Shown here one piece after another: positions 1-8,100 of a stretch of 14,795 nt of DNA; positions within the stretch are counted from its first letter, which is position 1; every line of letters starts with the position of its first letter. The translations under genes were made by a program, and so were the position numbers. The notes below the pieces were generated by a model that was not told the DNA's origin, searched no databases, and was given only the letters and a program-made list of their open reading frames with translations. Origin of the DNA: CAZOBJ01 sp964577825 (GTDB taxonomy: Bacteria; Planctomycetota; SZUA-567; JAFGNG01); the NCBI GenBank assembly GCA_964577825.1, contig CAZOBJ010000079.1:1-14795 (forward strand), in the 5' to 3' direction.

Positions 1-2
1 CG

Positions 3-647
3 GACTTCTCCGGCCCGCAGGTGCGCGCGCATCTCTCGGCGTTGGCCCAGGATCCTGCGCCCCGCGTGCGCGCGTGCGCGGCTCGCGCCGTGGGGTTCGG
101 GCAGAAGGCGCCCTTGGCCGACACGCTGGCGCCGCTTCTCTCGGACGAGGCGCGCGAGGTGCGCGAAGCGGCCGCCATGAGCCTGCTCTCGTTTTCTCCG
201 AAGAACGAAGCGATTGCCCGGATCTTCCGGGCGAACCTGGACAATGATGAGTTCCGTCCTCTCTTTCTCCTCGCCCTTGCGCGCGAACATCCGGCCAACT
301 ACCTCGACGCCCTCGCCCGGACCGTCGTGGAGAAGACCGAGCCACAGCACTGGTGGGGAGGCCAGATACCGGCCTTCACCGCGTGGGAGATTCTGTTCAA
401 GTATCTGCAGGCCCAACCGGCCGAGGACATACGCTCCGGGAAGCTCGATCGGTACCTGGACGCCATCGAACAGGTGGGCAACTACTCGTCGTCGGAGCCG
501 CGAGACGTCTATGCGTTCTACCTTCAGCGCGGGATGACCGAGCGCGCACAGGCCTTCGGCCGCAAAGCCGTCGCGGCCGCGTCGTATGACCTTGGCCGCT
601 ACTTGAACCAGGTGGACGAGAATCCGTCGCTGTACACGCGACAGTAG
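3..647 (+). CDS. HEAT-repeat protein, C-terminal part (5' end outside window)
   Basis: The reading frame is open from the left edge (it begins ..DFSGPQVRAHL..), so only the C-terminal ~214 residues are present. The GTG at 21 is in frame but has no ribosome binding site and is probably internal. The first ~75 residues contain paired amphipathic helices with the HEAT pattern: DPAPRVRACAARAVG, then SDEAREVREAAAMSLLSF. The rest is helical with no recognised catalytic motif, and contains the HWWGGQIPAFTAWE stretch and a terminal segment ending DENPSLYTRQ. HEAT arrays are usually protein-binding scaffolds, and no partner can be inferred here. The gene lies 138 bp upstream of the serpin on the same strand, so co-transcription is possible. 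A 17-nt piece of its last codons recurs in front of the macroglobulin gene. HEAT assignment fairly sure; function unknown. Confidence 0.75.
   Translation, partial: DFSGPQVRAHLSALAQDPAPRVRACAARAVGFGQKAPLADTLAPLLSDEAREVREAAAMSLLSFSPKNEAIARIFRANLDNDEFRPLFLLALAREHPANYLDALARTVVEKTEPQHWWGGQIPAFTAWEILFKYLQAQPAEDIRSGKLDRYLDAIEQVGNYSSSEPRDVYAFYLQRGMTERAQAFGRKAVAAASYDLGRYLNQVDENPSLYTRQ
613..629 (+). repeat. 17-nt direct repeat, copy 1 (inside HEAT gene 3' end)
   Basis: TGGACGAGAATCCGTCG is present exactly here, coding for part of VDENPS, and again at 2132-2148 in the non-coding gap before the macroglobulin gene. An exact 17-nt match at two gene boundaries 1.5 kb apart is not expected by chance, and weaker similarity continues a few bases downstream. 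Confidence 0.85.
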
Positions 648-768
648 GCGAGCGCATTGAACACGACCTATCCCCGGAGCAGGACCGGAGGAGAACCGGG
701 CGACACGGACGACAGGACGGGCGCGGTCGGTCGAGGTTTGGCAGTCACAGGGACGGCCCGGTGTTCAG

Positions 769-802
769 TTGCACAGGAGAACGCCATGAACCGGTGGATG
801 CG
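769..802 (+). repeat. Duplicated translation-initiation block, copy 1 (serpin leader)
   Basis: This 34-nt block starts TTGCACAGGAGAACGC and runs through the ATG into codon 6 of the serpin. It matches 2151-2184 at 31 of 34 positions; the differences fall at block positions 17, 26 and 29. It contains the Shine-Dalgarno AGGAG (775-779), six bases before ATG 786. Similarity ends shortly after the shared MNR.MR codons. Confidence 0.9.
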
Positions 803-2114
803 GATGGCGCTGATCGTGGTGGTCGGGGTTGCGGCGGGTTGGCTGGGCGGCCTGTGGGGCCCTGTCGGCGCGGGGCGAGCGGGCGAGCCTGCTCGGACCG
901 TGGATCTCGCCCGCGGCCTGGGCCCGGAGGCCGAGGTCAAGGAACTCGCGCGCGGCAACAACGCGTTCGGCGCGGACCTGTACCGTGAGCTGGCCGCCGG
1001 CGAACAAGGGAACCTCTTCTTCTCGCCCTATTCCATCCGCACGGCCCTGGCCATGACCTATGCGGGCGCCCGGGGCGAGACCGCGAGCCAAATGAAGGCG
1101 GGCCTCCGGTTCACACTGGAGGACACGCGCCTGCACGCGGCCAACCGGGCGGCCGCACAGCGGATGGCGTCGGACGAAGAAAGCCCGCACGAGATGCGCA
1201 TCGCCAACAGCCTGTGGGGCCGGGAGGGGTACGAGTTTTTTAAGCCCTTCCTGGAGGTCAACCGGACCTTCTACAGCGGGGGGCTTCGCACCGTGCGGTT
1301 CCCGGAGCCTGGGCGCACCACCATCAACCATTGGGTCGAGGAACGGACGAACGACAGGATCAAGGACCTGATCCCGGAAGGCGGAGTGTCTGACTTGACG
1401 CGCCTCGTGCTCGTGAACGCGATCTACTTCTATGGGTTCTGGGAGTACGAGTTCGACGAGGACCTGACCCGGGACGCGCCGTTCTTCGTCACGCCCGAGC
1501 GCGAGCTCCAGGTCGACATGATGCAGCACAAGCTGGGTGGCGTGGAGCGTACGCCGCGATTCCGGTACCTGGAGACCGACCGGTTCCAGGCCGTGAGCCT
1601 GCCGTACAAGGGCGGGGGGGTGGAGATGGTCGTGCTCCTGCCCAAGGAGAGGGACGGGCTCGCGGACATGGAGGCCTCGCTATCCGCCCGGGCGCTCGCC
1701 GATTGGCTGGCGGACCTGGACAACGCGCCCAAGCGGACCATCCCCGTGTACCTGCCCAAGTGGAAGACGACGTGGGGCACGAAGGAGCTCACCGCCGCGC
1801 TGAAGGCCCTGGGCATGGTCCTGCCTTTCGACCCGGGCAAGGCCGATTTCTCCGGCATGAACGGGGCGAGGCCCCCCTCTCCTGAGGCGCTCTATGTCTC
1901 AGCGGTGTTTCACAAGACGTTCGTGGACGTGAACGAACAGGGCACTGAGGCGGCCGCGTCCACGGCGGCGGTGATGGAGTTGACCGCCGCACCGGGCAAG
2001 CCCCTGGTGTTCCGCGCGGACCATCCGTTCCTGTACCTGATCCGGGAGACGAACACGGGGACGGTGCTCTTCATGGGCCGGGTCGTGAACCCGGCGGCCG
2101 GCGTCGGGCCTTGA
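786..2114 (+). CDS. Secreted serpin (serine/cysteine protease inhibitor)
   Basis: A 442-residue serpin, about 60 residues longer than a serpin core because of its N-terminus. ATG 786 is chosen because AGGAG lies six bases upstream and it opens a basic MNRWMR segment followed by a hydrophobic stretch (about residues 7-30), giving a signal peptide or membrane anchor. Family motifs run in order: NLFFSPYSIRTALAMTYAGARGET, INHWVEERTNDRIKDLIP, RLVLVNAIYFYGFWEYEFDEDLT, and HPFLYLIRETNTGTVLFMGRVVNP at the C-terminus. The reactive-centre hinge EQGTEAAASTAA (residues 384-395) has the small residues needed for strand insertion, so the protein should be inhibitory and not a non-inhibitory relative. Counting from P17 (E384) places P1 near Thr400 in MELTAAP, which suggests enzymes preferring small or hydrophobic residues, with uncertainty of a residue or two. 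It likely acts outside the cytoplasm by covalently trapping proteases. It is followed 53 bp later by a second protease trap. Confidence 0.93.
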   Translation: MNRWMRMALIVVVGVAAGWLGGLWGPVGAGRAGEPARTVDLARGLGPEAEVKELARGNNAFGADLYRELAAGEQGNLFFSPYSIRTALAMTYAGARGETASQMKAGLRFTLEDTRLHAANRAAAQRMASDEESPHEMRIANSLWGREGYEFFKPFLEVNRTFYSGGLRTVRFPEPGRTTINHWVEERTNDRIKDLIPEGGVSDLTRLVLVNAIYFYGFWEYEFDEDLTRDAPFFVTPERELQVDMMQHKLGGVERTPRFRYLETDRFQAVSLPYKGGGVEMVVLLPKERDGLADMEASLSARALADWLADLDNAPKRTIPVYLPKWKTTWGTKELTAALKALGMVLPFDPGKADFSGMNGARPPSPEALYVSAVFHKTFVDVNEQGTEAAASTAAVMELTAAPGKPLVFRADHPFLYLIRETNTGTVLFMGRVVNPAAGVGP

Positions 2115-2131
2115 GTCGCGCTTGGCTCGCT

Positions 2132-2148
2132 TGGACGAGAATCCGTCG
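2132..2148 (+). repeat. 17-nt direct repeat, copy 2 (serpin-macroglobulin gap)
   Basis: Exact copy of 613-629, here non-coding. It lies two bases upstream of the second initiation block, so the two repeated elements are adjacent here but 139 bases apart in front of the serpin. Confidence 0.85.
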
Positions 2149-2150
2149 TT

Positions 2151-2184
2151 TTGCACAGGAGAACGCGATGAACCGTTGCATGCG
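2151..2184 (+). repeat. Duplicated translation-initiation block, copy 2 (macroglobulin leader)
   Basis: Matches 769-802 at 31 of 34 positions. AGGAG at 2157-2161 is six bases from ATG 2168, the same spacing as in the serpin. The block fixes the start codon and implies similar translation initiation strength for both inhibitors. Confidence 0.9.
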
Positions 2185-5100
2185 TGTGGTGGCGATGGTG
2201 GCGACCGTGGCGGCGCTTGCCGCGGTGCTGGCGGGCGCGGCAGGCGATCCGGCCGACCGGCTGCGCAAGGCGCACGAGCTTTACAATGACGGCAACTATG
2301 CCGAGGCCTATGCGGCCTTTCGCGAGCTCGCGCTGGAGGCCGAGACGCAGGCGGACTCCGCCTTGCTGCGGGGGCTGGACTGCCTCAACCGGCTCGGCCA
2401 CCAGCACGAGATGGACGCCTTTCGCGAGGCGGTCGTGGAGGCGCATCCGGACAGTGTACGCGTGCTGCGCGCGGCCGGGCGCTCGTACCTGGACTACACG
2501 CACTACGGGACCATCATCGCGGGCGAGTTCCGCCGGGGCCCGCACCGGGGCGGGGGCGAGCACGCGAACGCGTTCGAGCGCGACCGCGTGCGTGCGCTCC
2601 AGCTTCTGCACCGGGCCCTGGAACTCGCCGAAGAGACCGCCTCCGACCGCGTGGCGGCCGACGTGTGCCTGGAGCTCGTGCGAGCCCTGGAGCAGGGCCG
2701 GTCCGGACCGCAGGCCTGGCGCCTCCAGGTGCGCACGGACCTGACGGACCTGCCCGACGTGGACCGGGGTGCGCGTCGCTACCGGTCGTACGGGGGCCCG
2801 GCCCGGGGCGCGCCCGTGGACGCGCAGGGCGAGCCCTTGTTCTACGACGTGCCCGAGGGGTTCGACCAGGCCGCCTCGGACGGCGAGCGCGTGCGATGGC
2901 TGCACGTGCTCGCGGTCGAGCGCGATCCGAACAAGGTCAACCAGGTACGCTGGACGCGCGCGGAGTTCCTGCGCGGCCAGTTCGGCGTGCACACGCTCGC
3001 CTACTTCGGCCGGCGCATCCCCGGCCCGGTGGGCGAGGGCGAGACCGACGAGGCCGCGAGCCTGTTCGCCCTGCACACCCTGGACGAGGACGAGACCATC
3101 GCGCGGCTGGCGACCGGGCCGCGCCGGTTCGTCCTGCCGCAGGGGCACAACTTCCTGCGCCTGTACCAGGCGATCGTCGAGAACCCGCGGTCCGGGTATA
3201 TCGTGCAGGCCGAGGAGCGCCTGGCGACCCTGTTCGAGAACCGCCGCCAGTACGACAAGGCGGCCGGGTGGTGGGAGCGCGTGCGCCGCCACGGCGGGCA
3301 CTGGGAGCGACGGGCCCGCGAGCACCTCGCCCAGATCCGCCGGCCCTGGGGCCAGTTCCAGCCCACGGACACGCACCCGGCCGGCCGGGGCGCACAGGTC
3401 GGGTTCCGGTACCGCAACGGCGACCGGGTGACCTTCACGGCCTACGAGATTCGCGTGCGCGACCTGCTCGCCGACGTAAAGGACTACATCCGCGGCAAGC
3501 CGGACCGCGTGGACCACCAGGAAATCGAGATCAACCGCATCGGCTACCGGCTCGTGCGCCAGGCCGAGACCAAGTACCTGGGCGACAAGGCTGCCGAGTG
3601 GTCGCTCGACCTCGATCCGCCGGCCGGGCACTTCGACCGGCACATCACCGTCACCACGCCCCTGCAAGAGGCCGGCGCGTACCTGCTGGTCGCGCGCATG
3701 CGGGACGGGAACACGAGCCGCATCGTGGTGTGGGTCAACGACACCGTGCTCGTGAAGAAGCCGCTCGACCGCGGGCACTGGTTCTACGTGGCCGACGCGG
3801 TTACGGGCCTGCCGGTCGCCGACGCGCAGGTCGACTTCTTCGGGTTCGACACCGAGCGCGTCGACCGCACGAACCGGTACCGCGTCAACATCCGCGAGAC
3901 CGAGCGCACCACCGGCGCGCAGGGCACGCTCCAGCTCGAAGAGGACGAGATCACCGACGACATGCGCTGGCTCATCACCGCCACCACGGACGAGGGGCGG
4001 CTCGCGTACCTCGGATTCTCGCGCATCTGGTATTCCACGCACCACGACCGCACGTACCATGCGCGGCGGGTGTTCCTGATCACCGACCGGCCCGTGTATC
4101 GGCCCGAGCAGACCGTGCACTACAAGTTCTGGGTGCGCAACGCCCAGTATGACATGCCAGAGGAGAGCCGGTTCGCGGGGACTACCTTCCCCGTGGAGCT
4201 GCGCGACCCGCGCAACGAGAAGGTCGTGGACACGTCGCTGAAGGCCGACGCGTTCGGCGGCATGGAAGGCACGTACGAGCTGCCCAAGGACGCGCGGCTG
4301 GGGGTGTACCGGCTGTACCTGCCCGGGTACGGCGGGGGCAACTTCCGCGTGGAGGAGTACAAGAAGCCCGAGTACGAGGTCACGGTCTCCGCGCCACAGG
4401 AGCCCGTGCGCCTGGGTGAGGAGTTCACCGCCACGGTGAAGGCCGAGTACTACTTCGGCGGGCCGGTCACCCAGGCCACGGTCCACTACAAGGTGCTGCG
4501 CACCGCGCACGAGACCCGCTGGTATCCGCCCGCGCCGTGGGACTGGCTGTACGGGCCGGGGTACTGGTGGTTCCGGCCGGCCTACGGGTGGTACCCGGGC
4601 TGGCGCGCGTGGGGGTTCGTGGCGCCCGCGCCGTACTGGTGGCCCGCGCACCGCGACCCGCCCGAGGTCGTGGCCGAGGGCACCGCGCCCCTCGGCTCGG
4701 AGGGCACGCTCGAGATTCCGCTCGACACCGCGCCGGCCAAGGCCCTGCACGGTGACACGGATCACCGATACGAGATCACGGCCGAGGTGCGCGACCTGTC
4801 GCGGCGGACCATCGTGGGCACGGGGTCCGTGCTCGTGGCGCGCCGTCCGTTCCGCGTGCACGTGTGGATGGACCGGGGCCACTACCGGGTCGGGGACAAG
4901 GTGCGCGCGCACTGCGCGGCGCGCAGGCCCGACGGCAAGCCCGTACCCGGCGCGGCGCAGGCGGTGCTCTACCGGATCGGGTACGACGAGGACCGCAACC
5001 CCGTGGAGACCGCGGTGCAGGAGTGGACCGTCGAGGCGAATGCGCAGGGCCGCGCGAGCCTGGACCTGCGCGCCAGCCGCGCGGGCCAGTATCGGCTGAG

Positions 5101-8100
5101 CGTCACCCTCACCGACGCGGCCGGCCACGAGCAGGAGGGCGGGTACGTGTTCCTGGTGCGCGGCGAGGGGTTCGACGGACGCGCGTACCGGTTCAACGCG
5201 CTCGAGCTCGTGCCCGACCGGCGCGAGTACCGGCCCGGGGACGCGGCCCGGCTGGCGGTGAACACCGACCGCGCGGGGGCGGCGGTCTTCCTGTTCCTGC
5301 GGCCGACCGACGGCGTGTACCTGGTGCCCAAGCTCGTTCGCCTCCAGGGCAAGAGCCACCTGGAGACGATCGAGATCGTCAAGCGCGACATGCCCAATGT
5401 GTACGTCGAGGCCCTGACCGTGGCCGACGGGGAGGTGCACACCGTGGTCCGCGAGCTCGTGGTGCCGCCCCAGAAGCGGGTCCTGGACGTGGCCGTGGAG
5501 CCCTCGGCCCAGGAGTACGAGCCCGGCGAAGAGGCCCGCGTGCGCCTGCGCGTTACGGACGCGAGCGGCGAGCCGGTGGCCGGGTCCGTGGTGCTCGCGG
5601 TCTACGACAAGGCCGTGGAGTACATCTCCGGCGGGTCGAACGTGGCCGATATCCGCAACCACTTCTGGTCGTGGCGCCGCCACCACCGGCCGCGGACCGA
5701 GTCGAGCCTGGCGCGCTGGTTCGCGGAGGTGCTGCGCAAGGACGAGACGGCCATGCGCTCGATCGGCGTGTTCGGCGGCCTGCCCGGGCCCGAGGCCCTA
5801 ACCACCGACACGGGCGGAGCTCGCCTGGCAGGCAATAGGCCGCGCGAAGAGAGCCGATTGAGGCGCCGGCTAGGCGCGCCCGGCGCCATGCCCGAGGGGG
5901 AGATGATGTTCGCGGCCAAATCGGAGGCCGCCGACGCGGTCATGGCCGAACCCGCCCCGGCGCCCGCACGGTCAGCCGAGGCGCCCGCCGGGGGCGAGGG
6001 CCAGGCCGGGCCCGAGCCCACGGTGCGCCGCGCGTTCGCGGACACGGCCCTGTGGGCCGGGGCCCTGTCCACCGGTGCGGACGGGCGAACGGAGGCCACG
6101 TTCCCCATGCCCGAGAACCTGACCACCTGGAAGGTGAAGGCCTGGGCCATGGGCCACGGCACGCGCGTCGGGCAGGCGGCCACCGAGGTCATCACCACCA
6201 AGCCCCTGCTCGTGCGGCTCCAGGCCCCGCGCTTCTTCGTGGAAAAGGACGAGGCGGTCCTCTCCGCGGTCGTGCACAACGACTTCGACGCGGACCAGCC
6301 CGTGCGCGCGTCCCTGGCGCTCGGAGGCGAGGTGCTGGAGCTCTTGCCCGCCCACGGCGCGCAGGAGCGGCAGATCACCGTGCCCGCGCACGGCCAGGCG
6401 CGCGTGGACTGGCGCGTGCGCGTGGTCGCGCAGGGCGAGGCCGTGGTGCGCATGAGCGCCCGCGCGCCCGAGGCGGCCGACGCCATGGAGATGCGCTTCC
6501 CCGCGCACGTGCACGGCATGGAGCGCCAGGAGTCGCGCTCCGGGGCGCTGCGGCCCGATGAGGACGAGCAGTCCACGACCTTCGAGGTGCCTGCGGCCCG
6601 GCGGCCCGAGACCGCGCGCCTGGTAGTCCGCTACTCGCCCACGCTCGCGGGCGCGATGCTCGACGCGCTGCCGTATCTGGCGAGCTACCCCTACGGGTGC
6701 ACCGAGCAGACGCTGAACCGCTTCCTGCCCACGGTCCTCACCCAGAAGGTGCTCCAGGACATGGGCGTGGACCTGGCGGCGGTGCGCGACAAGCGCGCGA
6801 ACCTGAACGCCCAGGAGCTCGGCGACCCGCAGGAGCGCGCGGCCGGGTGGCGCCGCTACGAGGACAACCCGGTCTTCGACAAGGCCCGGGTGGACGACAT
6901 GGTGGCCACCGGGGTGCGGGATCTGACGAACATGCAGCTCTCCGACGGGGGCTGGGGCTGGTTCTCCGGGTACGGCGAACACTCCAGCCCGCACACCACC
7001 GCGCTCGTGGTCCACGGCCTCCAGGTCGCCCGGGCCAACGACGTGCGCGTGGAGGACCAGGTGCTCGACCGGGGCGTGCAGTGGCTGACCCGGCACGAGG
7101 CCGAACAGGTCGAGCTCCTCAAGAACGCCGCAAAGGACGACAAGACCGGGCTGCGGTGGAAGTCGCACGCGGACGCCACGGACGCGCTCGTGTACCGGGT
7201 GCTCGCCGACGCGGACCGCGAGAACGCGGACATGCGCGCGTTCCTGTACCGCGACCGCACGCATGTTTCCGTGTACGGCAAGGCGCTCGCGGCCCTGGCC
7301 TTCCACAAGCAGGGGCATCACGACCAGCGGGACATGCTCATCCGCAACATCGAGCAGTACCTTGTCCAGGACCCGGAGAACCAGACCGCGTACCTGGACC
7401 TGCCCAACGGCGGGTACTGGTGGTTCTGGTACGGCAGCGAGATCGAGGCGCACGCCGCGTACCTCCAGCTCCTCAGCCACGTGGCGCCCGAGAGCCGCCG
7501 GGCCGCGCGCGTCGTGAAGTACCTGCTCAACAACCGCAAGCACGCCACGTACTGGAACAGCACGCGCGACACCGCCCTGTGCGTGGAGGCGTTCGCCCAC
7601 TTCCTGCGCGCCTCCGGCGAGGCCGCGCCCGACCTGACCGTCCGGGTGGCCGTGGACGGCCGGGTGCGCAAGACCGTGCGTATCACGCCCGAGACCCTGT
7701 TCACGTACGACGACCGGCTGGTGCTCGCGGGCGAGGAGCTGTCCACCGGGCGGCACACGGTCACTCTGCACCGGCGGGGCGATGGGCCCTTGTACTGGAA
7801 CGCGTACTTCAAGTACTTCAGCCTGGAGGACCCCATCCGCAAGGCGGGGCTGGAGATCCGCGTCACCCGCGACTACTACCGCCTGAACCGCGTGGACGCG
7901 CAGGCGCACGTGGCGGGCGCGCGCGGCCAGGCGGTGGCCCAGCGCGTGGAGAAGTACGAGCGCGAGCGCCTGGAGAACCTCGAGGCCGTCACAAGCGGCC
8001 AGCTCGTGGAGGTGGAGCTCGTCATCGAGAGCAAGAACGACTACGAATACCTGGTCTTCGAGGACCCCAAGCCCGCGGGGTTCGAGCCCGTGGCCCTGCG

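Noticed and set aside
738..766. Possible promoter (TTGGCA and a downstream hexamer) before the serpin
   Set aside because: The -10 position reads GTGTTC, far from consensus. No convincing pair was found in 648-785.
657..785. 43-residue N-terminal extension of the serpin from TTG 657
   Set aside because: No ribosome binding site at 657, polar composition, and it would bury the signal peptide. ATG 786 has AGGAG at six bases.
2111..2167. 19-residue N-terminal extension of the macroglobulin overlapping the serpin stop
   Set aside because: It would pass through the duplicated leader and place the signal peptide internally; ATG 2168 has the same well-spaced AGGAG as the serpin.
1910..5686. 1258-residue open frame antisense to the serpin end and macroglobulin
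   Set aside because: Composition is dominated by Arg, Ala, Gly, Pro, Val and His with no domain motif. Antisense stop codons are rare where third positions are almost always G or C. The plus strand has unmistakable family motifs throughout.
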